Source of the DNA: JBDHBD01 sp039586095
GTDB taxonomy: Bacteria > Gemmatimonadota > Gemmatimonadetes > Palauibacterales > Palauibacteraceae
DNA length: 21,890 nt
Direction of reading: 5' to 3'
Assembly (NCBI GenBank): GCA_039586095.1
Contig: JBDHLB010000042.1
Span: 1 to 21,890 of the forward strand
Both the position numbers and the translations under genes were made by a program. This document shows positions 15,170 to 21,890 of this stretch, piece by piece (position 1 is the stretch's first letter; every line of letters begins with the position of its first letter). Under the pieces are notes generated by a model. The model did no database searches. It was not told the origin of the DNA and was given only the letters and a program-made list of their open reading frames with translations.

Positions 15170-16522
15170 TCAGGTTCCCTGGTCCCAGGAGTCAAGATAG
15201 CGTGCCTGCTCCTCTGTGAGCCGGTCGATCTCCACGCCCATAGAAGCCAGCTTCAGGCGGGCGATGTCTCTGTCGATCTCCGCCGGCAGACGATGCACGT
15301 CCCTTGCCAGATGGCTCCCCGCGTCACTCAGCACGTACTCCGCAGCCAGAGCCTGGTTCGCGAATGACATGTCCATCACACTGGCGGGATGCCCTTCTGC
15401 CGCCGCCAGATTGATCAGGCGACCCTCTCCCAACAGGACGATCCTGCGGCCCTCTACGATATACTCATCCACCAGCGGTCTGAGGCTCCGTGGACCCTCG
15501 GAAGCGATCTCCTGTAGCCTCTGCACCGCGATCTCGACGTCGAAGTGCCCCGAGTTCGCCACGATCGCCCCGTCCTTCATGGCACGGAAGTGCTCCTCGC
15601 GTATGACGTCTCGGTCTCCCGTGAGCGTCACGAACAGATCTCCGATCGGCGCCGCATCTTCCATTGGCATCACACGAAAACCGTCCATCGTGGCTTCCAG
15701 GGCGCGGAGTGGATCCACTTCCGTCACGATGACCAGCGCTCCGGCGCCCCTCGCGCGCTGCGCCACGCCCCGGCCGCACCAACCGTAGCCCGCCACCACG
15801 ACCGTCGAGCCGGCAAGCAGGATGTTGGTCGCCCGAAGGATGCCGTCCAACGTCGATTGACCTGTGCCGTATCGGTTGTCGAACAGGTGCTTCGTGTAGC
15901 TGTCGTTTACGGCGATCACGGGAAACTGAAGCACCCCCGATGCCGCCATGGAGCGCAATCGCACGATTCCTGTCGTCGTCTCCTCCGTCGATGCCCGTAC
16001 GCCTTGCACCAGGTCGCGACGTTCTTCATCCGACAGCGCCAACGCCCACTCGCGGATACCCGGAGCCAGATCGTCGAAGCGCTCCAGCGCCAGCATGTGA
16101 AGAGAGCCGACGAGATCCGCCCCGTCGTCCATCGTCACGACGGGCCGGTGCGCGAGCGCGGCGCGAATGTGCTCGTAGTACCGTTCGTTGTCTTCGCCAC
16201 GGACCGCATACACGCCCACGGCGCAGCGGTCGACGAGGTACGCTGCGACATCGTCCTGAGTCGAGAGGGGGTTCGACGCACACAGTACGACGTCCGCGCC
16301 ACCCGCCTGCAGCGTCTCGATCAGGTTGGCGGTCTCGGTCGTGACATGCAGACACGCCGACACCCGCTGACCGTCCAGGGGCCGCTCCGCCGCGAAACGC
16401 TCGCGAATCTGCCCCAACACGGGCATGAAACGGCGTGCCCATTCGACACGCTGGGCGCCCTGCTCCGCAAGCTCCCTATCGGCGATGTCGTGCGCCGTCG
16501 ACTTCACTCCTTCTATCGCCAT
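15170..16522 (-). CDS. ahcY: adenosylhomocysteinase (short Thermotoga/archaeal type)
   Basis: AhcY hydrolyses S-adenosylhomocysteine to adenosine and homocysteine, relieving inhibition of methyltransferases. Seen in the 450 residues: CLHVTTETANLIETLQAGGA (substrate His59), ASTEETTTG with the catalytic Glu, VNDSYTKHLFDNRYGTGQS with catalytic Lys and Asp, and the NAD-binding GYGWCGRG (245-252). The Cys of the eukaryotic YGCRES motif is replaced (YGTGQS), and the protein ends at YLDSWDQGT without the Lys/Tyr tail of the long enzymes. Both traits mark the short class. Start ATG 16522 has GAGGAG upstream, 24 bases after metK, so the pair supplies and clears the methyl cycle together. Confidence 0.95.
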   Translation of the reverse strand: MAIEGVKSTAHDIADRELAEQGAQRVEWARRFMPVLGQIRERFAAERPLDGQRVSACLHVTTETANLIETLQAGGADVVLCASNPLSTQDDVAAYLVDRCAVGVYAVRGEDNERYYEHIRAALAHRPVVTMDDGADLVGSLHMLALERFDDLAPGIREWALALSDEERRDLVQGVRASTEETTTGIVRLRSMAASGVLQFPVIAVNDSYTKHLFDNRYGTGQSTLDGILRATNILLAGSTVVVAGYGWCGRGVAQRARGAGALVIVTEVDPLRALEATMDGFRVMPMEDAAPIGDLFVTLTGDRDVIREEHFRAMKDGAIVANSGHFDVEIAVQRLQEIASEGPRSLRPLVDEYIVEGRRIVLLGEGRLINLAAAEGHPASVMDMSFANQALAAEYVLSDAGSHLARDVHRLPAEIDRDIARLKLASMGVEIDRLTEEQARYLDSWDQGT

Positions 16523-16546
16523 GCCTTCTCCTCGTAGCCGTCCCGC

Positions 16547-17701
16547 TCACAGGGCTCGCTCGAGCTCGTCCGCCCTGTCCGTCTTTTCCCAGCTGAACCC
16601 ACCATCCTCGGCCGGTTGCCGGCCGAAGTGCCCGTACGCCGCAGTGCGTCGAAAGATCGGCCGGCGGAGTCCGAGCACCTCGATGAGCGCGGCGGGCTTG
16701 AGATCGAACACTCTGCGGACGGCCCGCCCCAGCACCTCATCGGTCACCTTCCCCGTGCCGAACGACTCCACCATCACCGAGACCGGGTCCGCCACTCCGA
16801 TCGCGTAGGCGACCTGGATCTTCACGCGGCGGGCCAGGCCGGCAGCCACGATATTCTTGGCGATCCACCGGGCCGCGTAGCTTCCCGAGCGATCGACCTT
16901 CGACGCGTCCTTGCCGCTGAACGCACCGCCCCCATGACTCGCGACGCCGCCGTATGTATCGACGATGATCTTGCGTCCGGTAACGCCGGTGTCGCCGTGC
17001 GGCCCCCCGATCACGAAACGACCGGTGGGGTTGATGTGGTAGGTCACCGCCGACGGATCGTACATCCCCTCGGGAAGCACGGGCTCGATGACCTCCCGAA
17101 TCAGCGTTTCCCGGATCTCGTCGCCGTGCACGTCCGGATCGTGCTGTGCGGAGAGAACCACCGCATGAATCTGGCTCGGCCCGCCTTCGTCGTATTCGAT
17201 CGTGACCTGCGCCTTGCCGTCCGGCCTCAGCCAGGGAACGGCCCCACGCTTGCGGACGTCTGCCAGCCGATGGGTCAACGCATGGGCCAGCGTGATAGGC
17301 AGCGGCATCAACGACGGGGTCTCGTCCGTCGCGTAGCCGAACATCATCCCCTGGTCTCCCGCGCCACCCGTGTCGACGCCCACCTTGATGTCGGGCGATT
17401 GCTGCCCGATCGCCGACAGCACGGCGCACGTATCGGCTTCGAAGGCGTACGCCGGGTCCGTGTACCCGATCTCGCGGATCGTATCGCGCACGATGTCCGT
17501 GAAGCTCACCGTTGCCGTAGTCGTGATCTCGCCGGCCAGAAAGGCCAACCCGGTCGTCACCAGCGTCTCGCAAGCCACCCGGCATTCCGGATCCTGTTCA
17601 AGGATCGCGTCGAGCACCGCATCGGAGATCTGATCTGCGATCTTGTCCGGATGACCTTCGGTCACGGATTCGGAGCTGAAGACTCTTTGCGCGTCAGACA
17701 C
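16547..17701 (-). CDS. metK: S-adenosylmethionine synthetase
   Basis: MetK makes SAM from methionine and ATP in the cytoplasm. The 384-residue length is standard. Seen: FSSESVTEGHPDKIADQIS with catalytic His17, the flexible-loop and ATP-site region GVDTGGAGDQGMMFGYATDE, and the P-loop-like GGGAFSGKDASKVDRSGSYAAR. Start is GTG 17701 with GAGG five bases upstream. The gene begins 78 bases after the EI stop. That gap has no clear riboswitch or promoter and is too short for a classic SAM riboswitch. ahcY follows 24 bases later. Confidence 0.97.
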   Translation of the reverse strand: MSDAQRVFSSESVTEGHPDKIADQISDAVLDAILEQDPECRVACETLVTTGLAFLAGEITTTATVSFTDIVRDTIREIGYTDPAYAFEADTCAVLSAIGQQSPDIKVGVDTGGAGDQGMMFGYATDETPSLMPLPITLAHALTHRLADVRKRGAVPWLRPDGKAQVTIEYDEGGPSQIHAVVLSAQHDPDVHGDEIRETLIREVIEPVLPEGMYDPSAVTYHINPTGRFVIGGPHGDTGVTGRKIIVDTYGGVASHGGGAFSGKDASKVDRSGSYAARWIAKNIVAAGLARRVKIQVAYAIGVADPVSVMVESFGTGKVTDEVLGRAVRRVFDLKPAALIEVLGLRRPIFRRTAAYGHFGRQPAEDGGFSWEKTDRADELERAL

Positions 17702-17779
17702 GACGACCTCGCATGTGCTGGGCGAACGCCGGCGCTCGCCTCTCGAAACTCGGAATACTGACGGGCGAAGGCCGGAGAA

Positions 17780-19558
17780 TCAACGCCCGGTCACGCCCAC
17801 GGAGAGATGCACGGCAGATGCCGTATCGGCCGGAAGCGCCGCTTCCACGTAATCGGCCAGCGGGGCGCGGATCTCGGCCGTGATGGTCCGGTCCCGCAGG
17901 CTGTCGCACAGCTGCCGGAGGTCCGAGGTGGACACGGAGCGGACGATCTCTCGCACCACCGGAAACGACGACGCCGGAATGCTGAATTGCCGGTAGCCGA
18001 GGCCGATCAGAGCGGCCAGGCCAATGGGGTCCGTGGGGAGGTCTCCGCACACCGTGACGTCCACGTCGCTCTGCGTCGCCGTCTCTCGGATGCGATGGTA
18101 CATACGGAACAGGGCCGGGTGGAGCGGATCGGCCAGATGCGCGAGACGCACGTTGCCGCGATCGGCGGCGAGCACGTACTGAGTGAGATCGTTGGTGCCG
18201 AGACTGGCGAAGTCGATGTACGGCGCGAGCAGGTCGAGCGTCTCGACCACGGCTGGCGTTTCGACCATCACGCCGAGCGGAATCCCGCGATCCCCCGACT
18301 CTTCCGGGATACTCGCGATGACCTCCTGCAGCATCTCACGCGTCCGGAGCAGCTCCTCGAGGGAGATGACGAACGGGATCATGAGCTTCAGTGCTCCATG
18401 CGCGCCGGCGCGGACCGCTGCTCTGAGCTGGCTCCGGAACAGGTCCGGACGGTCGAGGCAGACGCGGATGGCTCGCCAACCCAGATACGGGTTCTCTTCC
18501 GATTGCATGTCGAGGAACAGAGGAAACTTGTCTCCGCCAATATCGAACGTGCGCAGCGTCACGTCGTGCTCCGGAAACGCCTCGACAACAGTCCGGTAGG
18601 CCTGGTACTGCTCGTCTTCGTCGGGTATGACTCGTCGACCGATGACGAGGAACTCCGACCGAAAGAGACCCACCCCTTCCGCACCTGCCCTGACGGCCGC
18701 ACGCACGCCATCGGGCGCATCCAGGTTGGCCGCCAGTCGGATGCGGACTTTGTCCTTCGTGTAGTTGGGGCCGGCCGCGCCCTCGTCCCTTGTTTCCTGG
18801 CGGAGCTTGAGGTGCGTCACGAGTCGCTCGTACGCCTCGATCTCCTCCTCCGTCGGGTCGACGATCACGCGGCCGCTGCCGCCGTCCATGATCACCGAGG
18901 TCCCCTCCGCGACTTGCTCGAGGTCCGTACCGATGCCGACCACGGCCGGAATGTCCAGCGTGCGGGCGATGATCGCACTGTGGGCGGCTCGCGTCCCCCC
19001 CATGGTGAGCACGCCCAGCACGCGTTCCGGGTCCAAACCCACGGCGAAGCTGGGCGTCAGCTCGCGAAACAGGAGCACGGCCGGCTGGTCGGGCACGGCC
19101 AGGTCGACGCCCAGACCGTCGTGCAGATCGGACAATACGCGAAAGCGAATGTCCTGCAGGTCGGCGAGACGATCGACAACCATGTGATGTGCGGAGTCGA
19201 GAAATCGAAATCGAAACTCCAGCAGTCGCCAGTCGAAGGCCCGCTCGGCGGACAGGAAGTTCTCCCGGATGTACGAGACCGTTCCATCCACGAGCTCTGG
19301 ATCTTCGAGCATCAGCAGCTGGGGGTCGAAGATCTTGGCCTCGATCTCTCCGATCTGCCGGGCTGTGACGCGCCGCAACTGCGCGATCTGCTCGCAGGCC
19401 CGTTCACGCGCCACCTCGAAGCGCGCGATCTCTCGCTCCACTTCGCCCGCCCCGATCGTCCGATGCGGCACCGGGGGCAGATCGTGCACGATCCAGTGCG
19501 CTATGCCGCGCGCCCTTCCCGGAGCGGCTGCGACGCCAACGAGACGACGGCTCACCAT
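17780..19558 (-). CDS. ptsI: phosphoenolpyruvate-protein phosphotransferase (PTS enzyme I)
   Basis: EI takes phosphate from PEP and passes it to HPr. The 592 residues show the full domain order: N-terminal HPr-binding helices, phosphohistidine His193 in GGTRAAHSAIIARTLDIPAVVG, then the PEP-binding barrel with GVGLFRSEFLVIGR, GGDKFPLFLDMQSEENPYLGWR, GVMVETPAVV, SLGTNDLTQYVLAADR, and active-site Cys in TVCGDLPTDP. No GAF domain is present, so it is EI rather than EI-Ntr (PtsP). ATG 19558 overlaps the ptsH stop by seven bases; GTG 19555 is possible. Coupling with ptsH is typical. Confidence 0.96.
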   Translation of the reverse strand: MVSRRLVGVAAAPGRARGIAHWIVHDLPPVPHRTIGAGEVEREIARFEVARERACEQIAQLRRVTARQIGEIEAKIFDPQLLMLEDPELVDGTVSYIRENFLSAERAFDWRLLEFRFRFLDSAHHMVVDRLADLQDIRFRVLSDLHDGLGVDLAVPDQPAVLLFRELTPSFAVGLDPERVLGVLTMGGTRAAHSAIIARTLDIPAVVGIGTDLEQVAEGTSVIMDGGSGRVIVDPTEEEIEAYERLVTHLKLRQETRDEGAAGPNYTKDKVRIRLAANLDAPDGVRAAVRAGAEGVGLFRSEFLVIGRRVIPDEDEQYQAYRTVVEAFPEHDVTLRTFDIGGDKFPLFLDMQSEENPYLGWRAIRVCLDRPDLFRSQLRAAVRAGAHGALKLMIPFVISLEELLRTREMLQEVIASIPEESGDRGIPLGVMVETPAVVETLDLLAPYIDFASLGTNDLTQYVLAADRGNVRLAHLADPLHPALFRMYHRIRETATQSDVDVTVCGDLPTDPIGLAALIGLGYRQFSIPASSFPVVREIVRSVSTSDLRQLCDSLRDRTITAEIRAPLADYVEAALPADTASAVHLSVGVTGR

Positions 19559-19863
19559 GCGCCTCCATCGGCATCGAGGTCCTTCTCGAGCTCGTGGTCG
19601 TCGAATCCGCGGCGCACCAGATCCAGCAGCGCCTCGAGGGCCGCTTCGGCATCGGCGCCGACCGCACGAATACGGATCTCCGAGCCGGGCTCGGCCGCCA
19701 ACATCATGACACCCATAATGCTCTTGCCATTGACCTCCAACCCGTCCTTCTCGACCCACACCTCCGACTCGAAGCGCGTGGCGAGTTTCACGAACTCGGC
19801 GGCGGGTCTGGCGTGCAGTCCCAGCCGGTTCACGATACGGGTGACGCGCGCCGCCTCCTTCAC
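19552..19863 (-). CDS. ptsH: phosphocarrier protein HPr
   Basis: A 103-residue HPr, the small phosphocarrier between EI and the EIIA proteins. Seen: RIVNRLGLHARPAAEFVKLA with phosphohistidine His17, and NGKSIMGVMMLAA with Ser48 at the position of the regulatory Ser46. The Ser site is compatible with HPr kinase control, but no hprK is in view. Start GTG 19863 has GGAG eight bases upstream; the longer open frame upstream crosses the IID gene end and is rejected. About 15 residues beyond the usual C terminus (HELEKDLDADGGAW) are acidic. The gap to the IID gene is 73 bases with no obvious signal. Confidence 0.94.
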   Translation of the reverse strand: MKEAARVTRIVNRLGLHARPAAEFVKLATRFESEVWVEKDGLEVNGKSIMGVMMLAAEPGSEIRIRAVGADAEAALEALLDLVRRGFDDHELEKDLDADGGAW

Positions 19864-19936
19864 GCGGAAGTCTCCGCGTCCGGTCCGCCCGCCACTCGGC
19901 AGCGAGCCATGCGACTCGCTCCGATCCGCCGTAGGG

Positions 19937-20665
19937 TCACCACGGCCAGGCCAGTGCGGCGAGGCCCAGGAGCGCAATCGCTCCGGCGCCAGCCCGTGAA
20001 GGGCTCAGGTACGCTCCGACCGCCGCTACGACCGCCACACCCCATCCGAGCGGCCCGACGCCGGCGAGCTGCGGCACCCGGCCCACGAGCAGCGTGACCG
20101 CCGTACCGAGCAGGACGAGGTTCACCGGAGCCAGGAACGTGGAAAACCGCTTCAGCGGCAAACCCGCAAGGATGCTGCCGACTCCGAGCCCTTCGCGCCA
20201 CCCCGTCCGGAAGCCCCAGACACGCAGCCACAGGTGTCCGGCATTGTAGACGATGAGGAAGAGCAAGGCCGCTTTCCACGCCGCAAGCCCCAATGAGAAG
20301 AACGTGATCGCGAGCAAGAGGCACAGGGGACGCCAGGCAGCCCATATGAGTCGATCCCCGATCGCTCCCAAGGGTCCGCGCAACGCCGTGCGGAAACGCT
20401 CGATCGTTTCGGGATCGGCCCCGTCGTGTTCCAGGCGCGCCAGCGCCCCGACGGCGAGAGTGCACAGATACGGGTGTCCGTTGAAGGAGCTGGCGTGACG
20501 CCGTACGGCCTCCCGGAACTCGACCGGGTTCCCGGCGTGAACGCGCGCCAGCAACGGAGCGAGGGCGTATCCCATCCCACCGCCGAGCAGGGTCTCGTAG
20601 TTCCACGAGCCCTGGATCGCGAAGCTCCTCAGAAACGACGTCGTCAAATCCGCTCTGGAGACCAT
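19937..20665 (-). CDS. mannose-family PTS system IID component
   Basis: Membrane component IID of the mannose/fructose/sorbose PTS family, which forms the sugar channel with IIC. The 242 residues carry family blocks: SFAIQGSWNYETLLGGGMGYALAPLL near the N terminus, SFNGHPYLCTLAVGALARLE, and RGPLGAIGDRLIWAAWRPL, then three or four hydrophobic segments. It is shorter than E. coli ManZ (about 283), and the usual GDPIFW-like motif reads GDRLIW. ATG 20665 directly follows the IIC stop (TAAATG). Substrate unknown. Confidence 0.88.
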   Translation of the reverse strand: MVSRADLTTSFLRSFAIQGSWNYETLLGGGMGYALAPLLARVHAGNPVEFREAVRRHASSFNGHPYLCTLAVGALARLEHDGADPETIERFRTALRGPLGAIGDRLIWAAWRPLCLLLAITFFSLGLAAWKAALLFLIVYNAGHLWLRVWGFRTGWREGLGVGSILAGLPLKRFSTFLAPVNLVLLGTAVTLLVGRVPQLAGVGPLGWGVAVVAAVGAYLSPSRAGAGAIALLGLAALAWPW

Positions 20666-21367
20666 TTACGACACACCCAGTATCAGGGCGGCCGCCGCGA
20701 CTCCCACCGCGAGCAGTGGCCAGCTTTGGCCGGTGCCACCCAATCCGCGGGCACCCGCTCCCGCCAGGGCCGCCACGCCCACGAGGGCGATGGCGGGAGA
20801 CCATCCCCCGGCCACGGAGCCGGGCCCGACCCCAGCCGCGAGCCGCGCCAACAGGGCCGCGGGAACGCCCAGCGCGGCCGTAAGCAGGCTCGCACGAACA
20901 GCGTCGAGCCGCATGGCGAGGATGTGGCGACGTCGCAGCCTGCGTGGCGCCACCGCGAGGTACTCGACGTCACCCACCAGTCGGCCATTCAGCGTTCTGA
21001 GCCAGTGCACGGTTCGAGCTCCGATCCAGCCGATGGCCCAGCCCGCCAGCACCACCGTGAGCAACGGGAACAGGCCCTCGCCGCCCGCCGAGGCGTAGGC
21101 CGCTCCCGCGATCAGCGCGGCCGGCCCCGTCTCCGGGTACCGAGCGGCACCCAGCGGCGGATGGCGGAAGCTGAGCAGCTCCAGCACGGCACCGGCCAGA
21201 AACCCCGCTTCGGCGTCGCCCAGGAGGACACCGCCGACCGTGCCGGCGACGATGGGCCGCGAGATCATCACCTGAAGCCAGCTGACCCCATCCAGTCCGA
21301 CGAAGCCGCCCCACACGATCAGGAGCAGCCATCGTTCCAGAGTCAGGTCAAGTCCGGTGAGCGGCAT
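20666..21367 (-). CDS. mannose-family PTS system IIC component
   Basis: Polytopic membrane component IIC of the mannose-type PTS, about 233 residues from ATG 21367. Seen: a hydrophobic start (LLLIVWGGFVGLDGVSWLQ), MISRPIVAGTVGGVLLGDAEAGFLAGAVLELLSF with the ISRPIVAG-type family motif, GAARYPETGPAALIAG, and several further hydrophobic helices. It is slightly short for the family (about 260). Its start overlaps the IIB stop by 20 bases; an upstream in-frame start at 21412 would deepen the overlap and is less likely. Sugar specificity cannot be read from sequence. Confidence 0.85.
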   Translation of the reverse strand: MPLTGLDLTLERWLLLIVWGGFVGLDGVSWLQVMISRPIVAGTVGGVLLGDAEAGFLAGAVLELLSFRHPPLGAARYPETGPAALIAGAAYASAGGEGLFPLLTVVLAGWAIGWIGARTVHWLRTLNGRLVGDVEYLAVAPRRLRRRHILAMRLDAVRASLLTAALGVPAALLARLAAGVGPGSVAGGWSPAIALVGVAALAGAGARGLGGTGQSWPLLAVGVAAAALILGVS

Positions 21368-21842
21368 GGAGGAGGCTGTCGAGTCCGACCTCTTTCGAAG
21401 TCGGCAGGTCACGGGCCGTCACGGCCCCTGTGCAGTCATCGATGGCGCGCAGGTCCTCGATCTCCGATCCTCCGAGATACACATAGTCCAGCACCTTCCG
21501 ACGACCCTCCTGTATGTGAACGCCACCGACGTTCACGCGTCGGTCGCGAAGCACGCCGGCCTCTGCCAGCGCTCGCATGGTCGACGTATCACGGGTGAGG
21601 ATCGCTCCGCGCGCCTTGCGCGCGTCCAGCTCGTCAAATCGCCGACTAGCCTCCGCTACATCGAGGAACTCGACAGGCACTCCCTCGGGCATGCCTGCGG
21701 CGTACAGCTCCTGTTCCCATGGGCTGGCGGCAAGCGGGTCGTCCACGACCACGTAGAAGCCGATTCCCAGCCGCTCCCCCCACCCGACCAGTACCTGGCC
21801 GTGCAGCAGTCTGTCGTCGATGCGAATCAGCTCGATCGGCAC
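21348..21842 (-). CDS. mannose-family PTS system IIB component
   Basis: Cytoplasmic IIB phosphocarrier of the mannose/sorbose family, about 164 residues. Seen: IELIRIDDRLLHGQVLVGWGERL with phosphohistidine His14 in the RLLHGQV motif, the central FLDVAEASRRFDEL, and VNVGGVHIQEGRRKVLDYVYL, standard for the family. Start is GTG 21842, behind AAGGAGGT at 21860-21853. A GTG at 21854 overlaps that SD and is rejected. No IIA lies between it and the right edge; a IIA gene may lie just outside. Confidence 0.92.
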   Translation of the reverse strand: MPIELIRIDDRLLHGQVLVGWGERLGIGFYVVVDDPLAASPWEQELYAAGMPEGVPVEFLDVAEASRRFDELDARKARGAILTRDTSTMRALAEAGVLRDRRVNVGGVHIQEGRRKVLDYVYLGGSEIEDLRAIDDCTGAVTARDLPTSKEVGLDSLLHAAHRT

Positions 21843-21852
21843 AGCCGCTCTC

Positions 21853-21860
21853 ACCTCCTT
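21853..21860 (-). promoter_or_regulatory. strong ribosome binding site of the PTS IIB gene
   Basis: AAGGAGGT on the minus strand is a near-perfect Shine-Dalgarno, ten bases before GTG 21842. It decides the IIB start, since the alternative GTG at 21854-21852 lies within it. Confidence 0.7.
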
Positions 21861-21890
21861 CCGTGCGTCGATTCGCTCGCCTCGGTCCCT

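Noticed and set aside
17702..17779. Possible SAM riboswitch ahead of metK
   Set aside because: The gap is only 78 bases and I found no conserved core or terminator/antiterminator pair.
17807..19999. Very long open frame (about 730 codons) on the plus strand opposite ptsI and ptsH
   Set aside because: It mirrors the genuine EI and HPr genes, has no recognisable domain, and is an expected by-product of GC-rich codon use on the other strand.
1..21890. Search for an in-window selenoprotein with an internal TGA
   Set aside because: Every recognised gene reaches its normal family length before its stop; none shows homologous sequence continuing past a TGA.
1..21890. CRISPR arrays, insertion sequences, attachment sites, phage genes
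   Set aside because: No spaced direct repeats, transposase motifs, inverted terminal repeats or integrase were seen, despite two RNA genes that could serve as integration sites.

Overview
The window is GC-rich, gene-dense bacterial chromosome from a Gram-negative. Lipid A and heptose genes and an Mla-type lipid transporter point to an outer membrane. A DUF5683 protein, repeat-bearing MlaD, short Thermotoga/archaeal-type adenosylhomocysteinase and mannose-family PTS genes joined to HPr and EI would fit Gemmatimonadota or a relative. That placement is inference from gene content; no 16S gene or other marker is present. I see no insertion sequence, prophage, CRISPR array or transfer boundary.

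Left part (1-3745). A 5'-truncated LpxH-like phosphoesterase (+) converges on a minus-strand group. Read in transcription order the group is a heptose-7-phosphate kinase (rfaE1), ridA, a selenocysteine tRNA (selC, anticodon TCA), a DUF5683 envelope protein and glutamate racemase (murI). It mixes LPS and peptidoglycan precursor functions with a specialised tRNA.

Middle (3746-8103). A plus-strand mlaE-mlaF-mlaD operon encodes an ABC phospholipid transporter. Its MlaD carries four C-terminal motifs spaced exactly 34 residues apart. Next come a strong hairpin terminator and the minus-strand tmRNA gene ssrA, whose tag reads ANDNLALAA. Divergent from ssrA, a consensus-like promoter drives a PtsN-like IIA protein and a short C4 zinc-ribbon protein.

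Right part (8109-21842 and beyond). At least fourteen minus-strand genes lie almost head to tail. In transcription order they are mannose-family PTS IIB, IIC, IID, HPr and EI; metK; ahcY; a DUF151 bifunctional-nuclease-like protein; an unrecognised two-helix membrane protein; a BtuF/BtuC/BtuD-like importer; recO; selB. Many junctions overlap by 4-20 bases, so translational coupling is likely. MetK and AhcY make and recycle the methyl-donor cycle, and a cobalamin-type importer in the same run would suit a B12-dependent methionine synthase, though that link is inferred.

Two RNA genes are the clearest items not visible from protein frames: tRNA-Sec and tmRNA. With SelB, tRNA-Sec shows that the organism very probably inserts selenocysteine, but no selenoprotein, SelA or SelD is visible here. 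I found no convincing entirely new system. The best leads are the tRNA-Sec/DUF5683 overlap, the MlaD repeats, the unknown membrane protein upstream of the importer, and the PTS set that lacks its own IIA within view.
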